Assembly: GCA_037893225.1 (NCBI GenBank)
Contig: JAZGUH010000326.1
Span: forward strand, 434,001 to 498,000
Source: Hippasteria phrygiana
Lineage: Eukaryota > Echinodermata > Asteroidea > Valvatida > Goniasteridae
Direction: 5' to 3'
DNA length: 64,000 nt
Shown piece after piece: positions 12,504 to 26,632 of the stretch. The first letter of the stretch is position 1. Each line of letters opens with the position of its first letter. Below the pieces are notes generated by a model. The model did no database searches and was not told the DNA's origin. It was given only the letters and a program-made list of their open reading frames with translations. The position numbers were made by a program, and so were the translations under genes.

Positions 12504-14819
12504 CCACAAGTGTTAACTCTAAGAAGCCGCCGATAATTGCAACATGTAGCGCCAGATCTAAGCTATCCATACATGTCAAAATTACTGTATTTGGTTTATA
12601 TTTCATGCAATTATGAATGAGTAAAGCAAGTCCATACCCCAGGGAATTTGACATGCATGGAGCAATAAATAGACGGTAACAGGTACACATATGTTGGCCG
12701 GAAAGAAAATAGACATTGCGAGGTTTGAATTTTCTCCACAAGTTTTAACTCTAAGAAGTCGCCGATGATTGCAACATGTAGCGCCAGATCTAAGCTATCC
12801 ATACATGTCAAAATTACTGAATTTGGTTGATATTTCATGCAATTATGAATGAGTAAAGCAAGTCATACCCCAGGGAATTTGACAGGCATGGAGCAATAAA
12901 TAGAAGGTAATATGCACACAGATGTTGGCCGGAAAGAAAATAAACATTGCGAGGTTTGAATTTTCCCCACAAGTGTTAACTCTAAGAAGCCGCCGATAAT
13001 TGCAACATGTAGCGCCAGATCTAAGCTATCCATACATGTCAAAATTACTGTATTTGGTTTATATTTCATGCAATTATGAATGAGTAAAGCAAGTCCATAC
13101 CCCAGGGAATTTGACATGCATGGAGCAATAAATAGACGGTAACAGGTACACAGATGTTGGCCGGAAAGAAAATAAACATTGCGAGGTTTGAATTTTCTCC
13201 ACAAGTTTTAACTCTAAGAAGCCGCCGATGATTGCAACATGTAGCGCCAGATCTAAGCTATCCATACATGTCAAAATTACTGCATTTGGTTGATATTTCA
13301 TGCAATTATGAATGAATAAAGCAAGTCCATACCCCAGGGAATTTGACAGGCATGGAGCAATAAATAGACGGTAATATGTACACAGATGTTGGCCGGAAAG
13401 AAAATATACATTGCGAGGTTTGAATTTTCTCCACAAGTGTTAACTCTAAGAAGCCGCCGATAATTGCAACATGTAGCGCCAGATCTAAGCTATCCATACA
13501 TGTCAAAATTACTGAATTTTGTTGATATTTCATGCAATTATGAATGAGTAAAGCAAGTCACACCCCAGGGAATTTGACATGCATGGAGCAATAAATAGAA
13601 GGTAATATGCACACAGATGTTGGCCGGAAAGAAAATAAACATTGCGAGGTTTGAATTTTCTCCACAAGTTTTAACTCTAAGAAGCCGCCGATAATTGCAA
13701 CATGTAGCGCCAGATCAAAGCTATCCATACATGTCAAAATTACTGTATTTGGTTTATATTTCATGCAATTATGAATGAGTAAAGCAAGTCCATACCCCAG
13801 GGAATTTGACATGCATGGAGCAATAAATAGACGGTAACAGGTACACATATGTTGGCCGGAAAGAAAATAGACATTGCGAGGTTTGAATTTTCTCCACAAG
13901 TTTTAACTCTAAGAAGTCGCCGATGATTGCAACATGTAGCGCCAGATCTAAGCTATCCATACATGTCAAAATTACTGAATTTGGTTGATATTTCATGCAA
14001 TTATGAATGAGTAAAGCAAGTCATACCCCAGGGAATTTGACAGGCATGGAGCAATAAATAGAAGGTAATATGCACACAGATGTTGGCCGGAAAGAAAATA
14101 AACATTGCGAGGTTTGAATTTTCTCCACAAGTGTTAACTCTAAGAAGCCGCCGATAATTGCAACATGTAGCGCCAGATCTAAGCTATCCATACATGTCAA
14201 AATTACTGTATTTGGTTTATATTTCATGCAATTATGAATGAGTAAAGCAAGTCCATACCCCAGGGAATTTGACATGCATGGAGCAATAAATAGACGGTAA
14301 CAGGTACACAGATGTTGGCCGGAAAGAAAATAAACATTGCGAGGTTTGAATTTTCTCCACAAGTTTTAACTCTAAGAAGCCGCCGATGATTGCAACATGT
14401 AGCGCCAGATCTAAGCTATCCATACATGTCAAAATTACTGCATTTGGTTGATATTTCATGCAATTATGAATGAATAAAGCAAGTCCATACCCCAGGGAAT
14501 TTGACAGGCATGGAGCAATAAATAGACGGTAATATGTACACAGATGTTGGCCGGAAAGAAAATATACATTGCGAGGTTTGAATTTTCTCCACAAGTGTTA
14601 ACTCTAAGAAGCCGCCGATAATTGCAACATGTAGCGCCAGATCTAAGCTATCCATACATGTCAAAATTACTGAATTTGGTTGATATTTCATGCAATTATG
14701 AATGAGTAAAGCAAGTCATACCCCAGGGAATTTGACATGCATGGAGCAATAAATAGAAGGTAATATGCACACAGATGTTGGCCGGAAAGAAAATAAACAT
14801 TGCGAGGTTTGAATTTTCT
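12504..14819 (+). repeat. 5-monomer higher-order repeat (1158 bp), two copies
   Basis: Copy A is 12504-13661 and copy B is 13662-14819. Both carry the cacatatg marker (near 12687 and 13845). The first monomer of copy A has site-9 g and agatct, while that of copy B has t and agatcaaag, so the identity starts inside the monomer. Copy A also has private changes: a cccc run near 12965, gaattttgttg near 13513 and tcacacccc near 13560. The 1158-bp length equals that of the unit at 1-1158, but the monomer types are different. Confidence 0.88.
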
Positions 14820-17800
14820 CCACAAGTTTTAACTCTAAGAAGCCGCCGATAATTGCAACATGTAGCGCCAGATCAAAGCTATCCATACATGTCAAAATTA
14901 CTGTATTTGGTTTATATTTCATGCAATTATGAATGAGTAAAACAAGTCATACCCTAGGGAATTTGACATGCATGGAGCAATAAATAGACGGTAACATGTA
15001 CACAGATGTTGGCCGGAAAGAAAATAAACATTGCGAGGTTTGAATTTTCTCCACAAGTTTTAACTCTAAGAAGCCGCCGATGATTGCAACATGTAGCGCC
15101 AGATCTAAGCTATCCATACATGTCAAAATTACTGAATTTGGTTGATATTTCATGCAATTATGAATGAATAAAGCAAGTCCATACCCCAGGGAATTTGACA
15201 GGCATGGAGCAATAAATAGACGGTAATATGTACACAGATGTTGGCCGGAAAGAAAATAAACATTGTGAGGTTTGAATTTTCTCCACAAGTGTTAACTCTA
15301 AGAAGCCGCCGATGATTGCAACATGTAGCGCCAGATCTAAGCTATCCATACATGTCAAAATTGCTGCATTTGGTTGATATTTCATGCAATTATGAATGAA
15401 TAAAGCAAGTCCATACCCCAGGGAATTTGACATGCATGGAGCAATAAATAGACGGTAATATGTACACAGATGTTGGCCGGAAAGAAAATAGACATTGCGA
15501 GGTTTGAATTTTCTCCACAAGTTTTAACTCTAAGAAGTCGCCGATAATTGCAACATGTAGCGCCAGATCTAAGCTATCCATACATGTCAAAATTACTGTA
15601 TTTGGTTTATATTTCATGCAATTATGAATGAGTAAAGCAAGTCCATACCCCAGGGAATTTGACATGCATGGAGCAATAAATAGACGGTAACAGGTACACA
15701 GATGTTGGCCGGAAAGAAAATAAACATTGCGAGGTTTGAATTTTCTCCACAAGTTTTAACTCTAAGAAGCCGCCGATGATTGCAACATGTAGCGCCAGAT
15801 CTAAGCTATCCATACATGTCAAAATTACTGCATTTGGTTGATATTTCATGCAATTATGAATGAATAAAGCAAGTCCATACCCCAGGGAATTTGACAGGCA
15901 TGGAGCAATAAATAGACGGTAATATGTACACAGATGTTGGCCGGAAAGAAAATATACATTGCGAGGTTTGAATTTTCTCCACAAGTGTTAACTCTAAGAA
16001 GCCGCCGATAATTGCAACATGTAGCGCCAGATCTAAGCTATCCATACATGTCAAAATTACTGAATTTGGTTGATATTTCATGCAATTATGAATGAGTAAA
16101 GCAAGTCATACCCCAGGGAATTTGACATGCATGGAGCAATAAATAGAAGGTAATATGCACACAGATGTTGGCCGGAAAGAAAATAAACATTGCGAGGTTT
16201 GAATTTTCTCCACAAGTTTTAACTCTAAGAAGCCGCCGATAATTGCAACATGTAGCGCCAGATCAAAGCTATCCATACATGTCAAAATTACTGTATTTGG
16301 TTTATATTTCATGCAATTATGAATGAGTAAAACAAGTCATACCCTAGGGAATTTGACATGCATGGAGCAATAAATAGACGGTAACATGTACACAGATGTT
16401 GGCCGGAAAGAAAATAAACATTGCGAGGTTTGAATTTTCTCCACAAGTTTTAACTCTAAGAAGCCGCCGATGATTGCAACATGTAGCGCCAGATCTAAGC
16501 TATCCATACATGTCAAAATTACTGAATTTGGTTGATATTTCATGCAATTATGAATGAATAAAGCAAGTCCATACCCCAGGGAATTTGACAGGCATGGAGC
16601 AATAAATAGACGGTAATATGTACACAGATGTTGGCCGGAAAGAAAATAAACATTGTGAGGTTTGAATTTTCTCCACAAGTGTTAACTCTAAGAAGCCGCC
16701 GATGATTGCAACATGTAGCGCCAGATCTAAGCTATCCATACATGTCAAAATTGCTGCATTTGGTTGATATTTCATGCAATTATGAATGAATAAAGCAAGT
16801 CCATACCCCAGGGAATTTGACATGCATGGAGCAATAAATAGACGGTAATATGTACACAGATGTTGGCCGGAAAGAAAATAGACATTGCGAGGTTTGAATT
16901 TTCTCCACAAGTTTTAACTCTAAGAAGTCGCCGATGATTGCAACATGTAGCGCCAGATCTAAGCTATCCATACATGTCAAAATTACTGAATTTGGTTGAT
17001 ATTTCATGCAATTATGAATGAGTAAAGCAAGTCATACCCTAGGGAATTTGACAGGCATGGAGCAATAAATAGAAGGTAATATGCACACAGATGTTGGCCG
17101 GAAAGAAAATAAACATTGCGAGGTTTGAATTTTCTCCACAAGTGTTAACTCTAAGAAGCCGCCGATAATTGCAACATGTAGCGCCAGATCTAAGCTATCC
17201 ATACATGTCAAAATTACTGTATTTGGTTTATATTTCATGCAATTATGAATGAGTAAAGCAAGTCCATACCCCAGGGAATTTGACATGCATGGAGCAATAA
17301 ATAGACGGTAACAGGTACACAGATGTTGGACGGAAAGAAAATAAACATTGCGAGGTTTGAATTTTCTCCACAAGTTTTAACTCTAAGAAGCCGCCGATGA
17401 TTGCAACATGTAGCGCCAGATCTAAGCTATCCATACATGTCAAAATTACTGAATTTGGTTGATATTTCATGCAATTATGAATGAGTAAAGCAAGTCATAC
17501 CCCAGGGAATTTGACATGCATGGAGCAATAAATAGAAGGTAATATGCACACAGATGTTTGCCGGAAAGAAAATAAACATTGCGAGGTTTGAATTTTCTCC
17601 ACAAGTTTTAACTCTAAGAAGCCGCCGATAATTGCAACATGTAGCGCCAGATCAAAGCTATCCATACATGTCAAAATTACTGTATTTGGTTTATATTTCA
17701 TGCAATTATGAATGAGTAAAACAAGTCATACCCTAGGGAATTTGACATGCATGGAGCAATAAATAGACGGTAACATGTACACAGATGTTGGCCGGAAAGA

Positions 17801-18987
17801 AAATAAACATTGCGAGGTTTGAATTTTCTCCACAAGTTTTAACTCTAAGAAGCCGCCGATGATTGCAACATGTAGCGCCAGATCTAAGCTATCCATACAT
17901 GTCAAAATTACTGAATTTGGTTGATATTTCATGCAATTATGAATGAATAAAGCAAGTCCATACCCCAGGGAATTTGACAGGCATGGAGCAATAAATAGAC
18001 GGTAATATGTACACAGATGTTGGCCGGAAAGAAAATAAACATTGTGAGGTTTGAATTTTCTCCACAAGTGTTAACTCTAAGAAGCCGCCGATGATTGCAA
18101 CATGTAGCGCCAGATCTAAGCTATCCATACATGTCAAAATTGCTGCATTTGGTTGATATTTCATGCAATTATGAATGAATAAAGCAAGTCCATACCCCAG
18201 GGAATTTGACATGCATGGAGCAATAAATAGACGGTAATATGTACACAGATGTTGGCCGGAAAGAAAATAGACATTGCGAGGTTTGAATTTTCTCCACAAG
18301 TTTTAACTCTAAGAAGTCGCCGATGATTGCAACATGTAGCGCCAGATCTAAGCTATCCATACATGTCAAAATTACTGAATTTGGTTGATATTTCATGCAA
18401 TTATGAATGAGTAAAGCAAGTCATACCCCAGGGAATTTGACAGGCATGGAGCAATAAATAGAAGGTAATATGCACACAGATGTTGGCCGGAAAGAAAATA
18501 AACATTGCGAGGTTTGAATTTTCTCCACAAGTGTTAACTCTAAGAAGCCGCCGATAATTGCAACATGTAGCGCCAGATCTAAGCTATCCATACATGTCAA
18601 AATTACTGTATTTGGTTTATATTTCATGCAATTATAAATGAGTAAAGCAAGTCCATACCCCAGGGAATTTGACATGCATGGAGCAATAAATAGACGGTAA
18701 CAGGTACACAGATGTTGGACGGAAAGAAAATAAACATTGCGAGGTTTGAATTTTCTCCACAAGTTTTAACTCTAAGAAGCCGCCGATGATTGCAACATGT
18801 AGCGCCAGATCTAAGCTATCCATACATGTCAAAATTACTGAATTTGGTTGATATTTCATGCAATTATGAATGAGTAAAGCAAGTCATACCCCAGGGAATT
18901 TGACATGCATGGAGCAATAAATAGAAGGTAATATGCACACAGATGTTTGCCGGAAAGAAAATAAACATTGCGAGGTTTGAATTTTCT
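14820..18987 (+). repeat. three successive 6-monomer blocks (1390, 1389, 1389 bp)
   Basis: The blocks are 14820-16209, 16210-17598 and 17599-18987. Each opens with a monomer carrying agatcaaag, gtaaaacaag and ccctaggg, followed by the gtgagg monomer (15266, 16656, 18045) and then the gctgc/aatagacat monomer. The last three monomers differ between block 1 and blocks 2 and 3. In block 1 the fourth monomer is a hybrid of gtcgcc (site 24) with gataa and actgt. Blocks 2 and 3 share the ggacgg and gtttgcc variants. Confidence 0.87.
14952..14959. other. CCCTAGGG palindrome, marker of the block-opening monomer
   Basis: Most monomers read ccccaggg here. A c to t change creates a perfect 8-bp palindrome in the monomers that also carry gtaaaacaag and gacggtaacatg. 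The same allele heads the gtgagg monomer near 16343, 17732, 20975, 23059, 26766, 28155, 30703, 32788, 35104, 37189, 40432, 43907, 45992, 49235 and 51783. An isolated case with a different monomer type lies near 17038. I use it as a phase marker only; no function is implied. Confidence 0.9.
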
Positions 18988-20146
18988 CCACAAGTTTTAA
19001 CTCTAAGAAGCCGCCGATAATTGCAACATGTAGCGCCAGATCAAAGCTATCCATACATGTCAAAATTACTGAATTTGGTTGATATTTCATGCAATTATGA
19101 ATGAGTAAAGCAAGTCCATACCCCAGGGAATTTGACATGCATGGAGCAATAAATAGACGGTAACAGGTACACAGATGTTGGCCGGAAAGAAAATAAACAT
19201 TGCGAGGTTTGAATTTTCTCCACAAGTTTTAACTCTAAGAAGCCGCCGATGATTGCAACATGTAGCGCCAGATCTAAGCTATCCATACATGTCAAAATTA
19301 CTGCATTTGGTTGATATTTCATGCAATTATGATTGAATAAAGCAAGTCCATACCCCAGGGAATTTGACAGGCATGGAGGAATAAATAGACGGTAATATGT
19401 ACACAGATGTTGGCCGGAAAGAAAATATACATTGCGAGGTTTGAATTTTCTCCACAAGTGTTAACTCTAAGAAGCCGCCGATAATTGCAACATGTAGCGC
19501 CAGATCTAAGCTATCCATACATGTCAAAATTACTGTATTTGGTTTATATTTCATGCAATTATGAATGAGTAAAGCAAGTCCATACCCCAGGGAATTTGAC
19601 ATGCATGGAGCAATAAATAGACGGTAACAGGTACACAGATGTTGGCCGGAAAGAAAATAAACATTGCGAGGTTTGAATTTTCTCCACAAGTTTTAACTAT
19701 AAGAAGCCGCCGATGATTGCAACATGTAGCGCCAGATCTAAGCTATCCATACATGTCAAAATTACTGCATTTGGTTGATATTTCATGCAATTATGAATGA
19801 ATAAAGCAAGTCCATACCCCAGGGAATTTGACAGGCATGGAGCAATAAATAGACGGTAATATGTACACAGATGTTGGCCGGAAAGAAAATATACATTGCG
19901 AGGTTTGAATTTTCTCCACAAGTGTTAACTCTAAGAAGCCGCCGATAATTGCAACATGTAGCGCCAGATCTAAGCTATCCATACATGTCAAAATTACTGA
20001 ATTTGGTTGATATTTCATGCAATTATGAATGAGTAAAGCAAGTCATACCCCAGGGAATTTGACATGCATGGAGCAATAAATAGAAGGCAATATGCAAACA
20101 GATGTTGGCCGGAAAGAAAATAAACATTGCGAGGTTTGAATTTTCT
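18988..20146 (+). repeat. 5-monomer segment with the actataag marker
   Basis: Monomers start at 18988, 19220, 19452, 19684 and 19916. The segment contains atgattgaata near 19330, gaggaataaa near 19378 and the a at 19699 that gives actataag. The same set of markers recurs throughout 29-51 kb. The last monomer has gaaggcaatatgcaaac. Up to 20087 this segment matches 29411-30510 at offset 10423. Confidence 0.87.
19699..19699. other. actataag anchor of the 11-monomer HOR
   Basis: A c to a change turns actctaag into actataag in eleven monomers: 19699, 30122, 32207, 34523, 36608, 39156, 41704, 43326, 45411, 47959 and 50507. From 30122 onward the spacings are 2085, 2316, 2085, 2548, 2548, 1622, 2085, 2548 and 2548 bp (9, 10, 9, 11, 11, 7, 9, 11, 11 monomers). 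The change also puts a stop codon into the antisense frame, which shortens it there to 74 codons. Confidence 0.9.
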
Positions 20147-22230
20147 CCACAAGTTTTAACTCTAAGAAGCCGCCGATAATTGCAACATGTAGCGCCAGAT
20201 CAAAGCTATCCATACATGTCAAAATTACTGAATTTGGTTGATATTTCATGCAATTATGAATGAGTAAAGCAAGTCCATACCCCAGGGAATTTGACATGCA
20301 TGGAGCAATAAATAGACGGTAACAGGTACACAGATGTTGGCCGGAAAGAAAATAAACATTGCGAGGTTTGAATTTTCTCCACAAGTTTTAACTCTAAGAA
20401 GCCGCCGATGATTGCAACATGTAGCGCCAGATCTTAGCTATCCATACATGTCAAAATTACTGCATTTGGTTGATATTTCATGCAATTATGAATGAATAAA
20501 GCAAGTCCATACCCCAGGGAATTTGACAGGCATGGAGCAATAAATAGACGGTAATATGTACACAGATGTTGGCCGGAAAGAAAATATACATTGCGAGGTT
20601 TGAATTTTCTCCACAAGTTTTAACTCTAAGAAGCCGCCGATAATTGCAACATGTAGCGCCAGATCTAAGCTATCCATACATGTCAAAATTACTGAATTTG
20701 GTTGATATTTCATGCAATTATGAATGAGTAAAGCAAGTCATACCCCAGGGAATTTGACATGCATGGAGCAATAAATAGAAGGTAATATGCACACAGATGT
20801 TGGCCGGAAAGAAAATAAACATTGCGAGGTTTGAATTTTCCCCACAAGTTTTAACTCTAAGAAGCCGCCGATAATTGCAACATGTAGCGCCAGATCAAAG
20901 CTATCCATACATGTCAAAATTACTGTATTTGGTTTATATTTCATGCAATTATGAATGAGTAAAACAAGTCATACCCTAGGGAATTTGACATGCATGGAGC
21001 AATAAATAGACGGTAACATGTACACAGATGTTGGCCGGAAAGAAAATAAACATTGCGAGGTTTGAATTTTCTCCACAAGTTTTAACTCTAAGAAGCCGCC
21101 GATGATTGCAACATGTAGCGCCAGATCTAAGCTATCCATACATGTCAAAATTACTGAATTTGGTTGATATTTCATGCAATTATGAATGAATAAAGCAAGT
21201 CCATACCCCAGGGAATTTGACAGGCATGGAGCAATAAATAGACGGTAATATGTACACAGATGTTGGCCGGAAAGAAAATAAACATTGTGAGGTTTGAATT
21301 TTCTCCACAAGTGTTAACTCTAAGAAGCCGCCGATGATTGCAACATGTAGCGCCAGATCTAAGCTATCCATACATGTCAAAATTGCTGCATTTGGTTGAT
21401 ATTTCATGCAATTATGAATGAATAAAGCAAGTCCATACCCCAGGGAATTTGACATGCATGGAGCAATAAATAGACGGTAATATGTACACAGATGTTGGCC
21501 GGAAAGAAAATAGACATTGCGAGGTTTGAATTTTCTCCACAAGTTTTAACTCTAAGAAGTCGCCGATGATTGCAACATGTAGCGCCAGAGCTAAGCTATC
21601 CATACATGTCAAAATTACTGAATTTGGTTGATATTTCATGCAATTATGAATGAGTAAAGCAAGTCATACCCCAGGGAATTTGACAGGCATGGAGCAATAA
21701 ATAGAAGGTAATATGCACACAGATGTTGGCCGGAAAGAAAATAAACATTGCGAGGTTTGAATTTTCTCCACAAGTGTTAACTCTAAGAAGCCGCCGATAA
21801 TTGCAACATGTAGCGCCAGATCTAAGCTATCCATACATGTCAAAATTACTGTATTTGGTTTATATTTCATGCAATTATGAATGAGTAAAGCAAGTCCATA
21901 CCCCAGGGAATTTGACATGCATGGAGCAATAAATAGACGGTAACAGGTACACAGATGTTGGACGGAAAGAAAATAAACATTGCGAGGTTTGAATTTTCTC
22001 CACAAGTTTTAACTCTAAGAAGCCGCCGATGATTGCAACATGTAGCGCCAGATCTAAGCTATCCATACATGTCAAAATTACTGAATTTGGTTGATATTTC
22101 ATGCAATTATGAATGAGTAAAGCAAGTCATACCCCAGGCAATTTGACATGCATGGAGCAATAAATAGAAGGTAATATGCACACAGATGTTGGCCGGAAAG
22201 AAAATAAACATTGCGAGGTTTGAATTTTCT
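20147..22230 (+). repeat. 9-monomer higher-order repeat (2084 bp), copy A
   Basis: It matches the next block at offset 2084. Shared markers are a tttccccac variant (near 20840 and 22924), ccctaggg, and the gtgagg monomer (21288 and 23372). Private changes in this copy are agatcttagc near 20434, site 9 t in the monomer at 20611, and agagctaagc near 21590. Confidence 0.87.
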
Positions 22231-24314
22231 CCACAAGTTTTAACTCTAAGAAGCCGCCGATAATTGCAACATGTAGCGCCAGATCAAAGCTATCCATACA
22301 TGTCAAAATTACTGAATTTGGTTGATATTTCATGCAATTATGAATGAGTAAAGCAAGTCCATACCCCAGGGAATTTGACATGCATGGAGCAATAAATAGA
22401 CGGTAACAGGTACACAGATGTTGGCCGGAAAGAAAATAAACATTGCGAGGTTTGAATTTTCTCCACAAGTTTTAACTCTAAGAAGCCGCCGATGATTGCA
22501 ACATGTAGCGCCAGATCTAAGCTATCCATACATGTCAAAATTACTGCATTTGGTTGATATTTCATGCAATTATGAATGAATAAAGCAAGTCCATACCCCA
22601 GGGAATTTGACAGGCATGGAGCAATAAATAGACGGTAATATGTACACAGATGTTGGCCGGAAAGAAAATATACATTGCGAGGTTTGAATTTTCTCCACAA
22701 GTGTTAACTCTAAGAAGCCGCCGATAATTGCAACATGTAGCGCCAGATCTAAGCTATCCATACATGTCAAAATTACTGAATTTGGTTGATATTTCATGCA
22801 ATTATGAATGAGTAAAGCAAGTCATACCCCAGGGAATTTGACATGCATGGAGCAATAAATAGAAGGTAATATGCACACAGATGTTGGCCGGAAAGAAAAT
22901 AAACATTGCGAGGTTTGAATTTTCCCCACAAGTTTTAACTCTAAGAAGCCGCCGATAATTGCAACATGTAGCGCCAGATCAAAGCTATCCATACATGTCA
23001 AAATTACTGTATTTGGTTTATATTTCATGCAATTATGAATGAGTAAAACAAGTCATACCCTAGGGAATTTGACATGCATGGAGCAATAAATAGACGGTAA
23101 CATGTACACAGATGTTGGCCGGAAAGAAAATAAACATTGCGAGGTTTGAATTTTCTCCACAAGTTTTAACTCTAAGAAGCCGCCGATGATTGCAACATGT
23201 AGCGCCAGATCTAAGCTATCCATACATGTCAAAATTACTGAATTTGGTTGATATTTCATGCAATTATGAATGAATAAAGCAAGTCCATACCCCAGGGAAT
23301 TTGACAGGCATGGAGCAATAAATAGACGGTAATATGTACACAGATGTTGGCCGGAAAGAAAATAAACATTGTGAGGTTTGAATTTTCTCCACAAGTGTTA
23401 ACTCTAAGAAGCCGCCGATGATTGCAACATGTAGCGCCAGATCTAAGCTATCCATACATGTCAAAATTGCTGCATTTGGTTGATATTTCATGCAATTATG
23501 AATGAATAAAGCAAGTCCATACCCCAGGGAATTTGACATGCATGGAGCAATAAATAGACGGTAATATGTACACAGATGTTGGCCGGAAAGAAAATAGACA
23601 TTGCGAGGTTTGAATTTTCTCCACAAGTTTTAACTCTAAGAAGTCGCCGATGATTGCAACATGTAGCGCCAGATCTAAGCTATCCATACATGTCAAAATT
23701 ACTGAATTTGGTTGATATTTCATGCAATTATGAATGAGTAAAGCAAGTCATACCCCAGGGAATTTGACAGGCATGGAGCAATAAATAGAAGGTAATATGC
23801 ACACAGATGTTGGCCGGAAAGAAAATAAACATTGCGAGGTTTGAATTTTCTCCACAAGTGTTAACTCTAAGAAGCCGCCGATAATTGCAACATGTAGCGC
23901 CAGATCTAAGCTATCCATACATGTCAAAATTACTGTATTTGGTTTATATTTCATGCAATTATGAATGAGTAAAGCAAGTCCATACCCCAGGGAATTTGAC
24001 ATGCATGGAGCAATAAATAGACGGTAACAGGTACACAGATGTTGGACGGAAAGAAAATAAACATTGCGAGGTTTGAATTTTCTCCACAAGTTTTAACTCT
24101 AAGAAGCCGCCGATGATTGCAACATGTAGCGCCAGATCTAAGCTATCCATACATGTCAAAATTACTGAATTTGGTTGATATTTCATGCAATTATGAATGA
24201 GTAAAGCAAGTCATACCCCAGGCAATTTGACATGCATGGAGCAATAAATAGAAGGTAATATGCACACAGATGTTGGCCGGAAAGAAAATAAACATTGCGA
24301 GGTTTGAATTTTCT
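22231..24314 (+). repeat. 9-monomer higher-order repeat (2084 bp), copy B
   Basis: This is a tandem copy of 20147-22230. The ccaggcaattt variant lies in both series (near 22138 and 24222). This copy, together with 24315 to about 25704, also matches 50955-54429 at an offset of 28724-28725. Confidence 0.87.
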
Positions 24315-25704
24315 CCACAAGTTTTAACTCTAAGAAGCCGCCGATAATTGCAACATGTAGCGCCAGATCAAAGCTATCCATACATGTCAAAATTACTGAA
24401 TTTGGTTGATATTTCATGCAATTATGAATGAGTAAAGCAAGTCCATACCCCAGGGAATTTGACATGCATGGAGCAATAAATAGACGGTAACAGGTACACA
24501 GATGTTGGCCGGAAAGAAAATAAACATTGCGAGGTTTGAATTTTCTCCACAAGTTTTAACTCTAAGAAGCCGCCGATGATTGCAACATGTAGCGCCAGAT
24601 CTAAGCTATCTATACATGTCAAAATTACTGCATTTGGTTGATATTTCATGCAATTATGAATGAATAAAGCAAGTCCATACCCCAGGGAATTTGACAGGCA
24701 TGGAGGAATAAATAGACGGTAATATGTACACAGATGTTGGCCGGAAAGAAAATATACATTGCGAGGTTTGAATTTTCTCCACAAGTGTTAACTCTAAGAA
24801 GCCGCCGATAATTGCAACATGTAGCGCCAGATCTAAGCTATCCATACAGTCAAAATTACTGTATTTGGTTTATATTTCATGCAATTATGAATGAGTAAAG
24901 CAAGTCCATACCCCAGGGAATTTGACATGCATGGAGCAATAAATAGACGGTAACAGGTACACAGATGTTGGCCGGAAAGAAAATAAACATTGCGAGGTTT
25001 GAATTTTCTCCACAAGTTTTAACTCTAAGAAGCCGCCGATGATTGCAACATGTAGCGCCAGATCTAAGCTATCCATACATGTCAAAATTACTGCATTTGG
25101 TTGATATTTCATGCAATTATGAATGAATAAAGCAAGTCCATACCCCAGGGAATTTGACAGGCATGGAGCAATAAATAGACGGTAATATGTACACAGATGT
25201 TGGCCGGAAAGAAAATATACATTGCGAGGTTTGAATTTTCTCCACAAGTGTTAACTCTAAGAAGCCGCCGATAATTGCAACATGTAGCGCCAGATCTAAG
25301 CTATCCATACATGTCAAAATTACTGAATTTGGTTGATATTTCATGCAATTATGAATGAGTAAAGCAAGTCATACCCCAGGGAATTTGACATGCATGGAGC
25401 AATAAATAGAAGGTAATATGCAAACAGATGTTGGCCGGAAAGAAAATAAACATTGCGAGGTTTGAATTTTCTCCACAAGTTTTAACTCTAAGAAGCCGCC
25501 GATAATTGCAACATGTAGCGCCAGATCAAAGCTATCCATACATGTCAAAATTACTGAATTTGGTTGATATTTCATGCAATTATGAATGAGTAAAGCAAGT
25601 CCATACCCCAGGGAATTTGACATGCATGGAGCAATAAATAGACGGTAACAGGTACACAGATGTTGGCCGGAAAGAAAATAAACATTGCGAGGTTTGAATT
25701 TTCT
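24315..25704 (+). repeat. 6-monomer segment with a single-base deletion
   Basis: Monomers start at 24315, 24547, 24779, 25010, 25242 and 25473. It holds the tatctatac variant near 24608 and a one-base deletion near 24848 (catacagtc in place of catacatgtc), which makes the 24779 monomer 231 bp despite its gtccatac allele. All but the deletion are shared with 53039-54429. Confidence 0.86.
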
Positions 25705-26632
25705 CCACAAGTGTTAACTCTAAGAAGCCGCCGATGATTGCAACATGTAGCGCCAGATCTAAGCTATCCATACATGTCAAAATTACTGAATTTGGTTGAT
25801 ATTTCATGCAATTATGAATGAATAAAGCAAGTCCATACCCCAGGGAATTTGACAGGCATGGAGCAATAAATAGACGGTAATATGTACACAGATGTTGGCC
25901 GGAAAGAAAATAAACATTGTGAGGTTTGAATTTTCTCCACAAGTGTTAACTCTAAGAAGCCGCCGATGATTGCAACATGTAGCGCCAGATCTAAGCTATC
26001 CATACATGTCAAAATTGCTGCATTTGGTTGATATTTCATGCAATTATGAATGAATAAAGCAAGTCCATACCCCAGGGAATTTGACATGCATGGAGCAATA
26101 AATAGACGGTAATATGTACACAGATGTTGGCCGGAAAGAAAATAGACATTGCGAGGTTTGAATTTTCTCCACAAGTTTTAACTCTAAGAAGTCGCCGATA
26201 ATTGCAACATGTAGCGCCAGATCTAAGCTATCCATACATGTCAAAATTACTGTATTTGGTTTATATTTCATGCAATTATGAATGAGTAAAGCAAGTCCAT
26301 ACCCCAGGGAATTTGACATGCATGGAGCAATAAATAGACGGTAACAGGTACACAGATGTTGGCCGGAAAGAAAATAAACATTGCGAGGTTTGAATTTTCT
26401 CCACAAGTTTTAACTCTAAGAAGCCGCCGATGATTGCAACATGTAGCGCCAGATCTAAGCTATCCATACATGTCAAAATTACTGCATTTGGTTGATATTT
26501 CATGCAATTATGAATGAATAAAGCAAGTCCATACCCCAGGGAATTTGACAGGCATGGAGCAATAAATAGACGGTAATATGTACACAGATGTTGGCCGGAA
26601 AGAAAATATACATTGCGAGGTTTGAATTTTCT
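25705..26632 (+). repeat. 4-monomer segment copied from, or to, 15051-15978
   Basis: The order of types (gtgagg at 25920; gctgc with aatagacat; the gtcgcc/gataa hybrid; atatacat) matches 15051-15978 at offset 10654. The gtcgcc/gataa hybrid monomer is a rare type, and I saw it only in these two places. The first monomer has site-9 g here and t at 15059. Confidence 0.85.
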
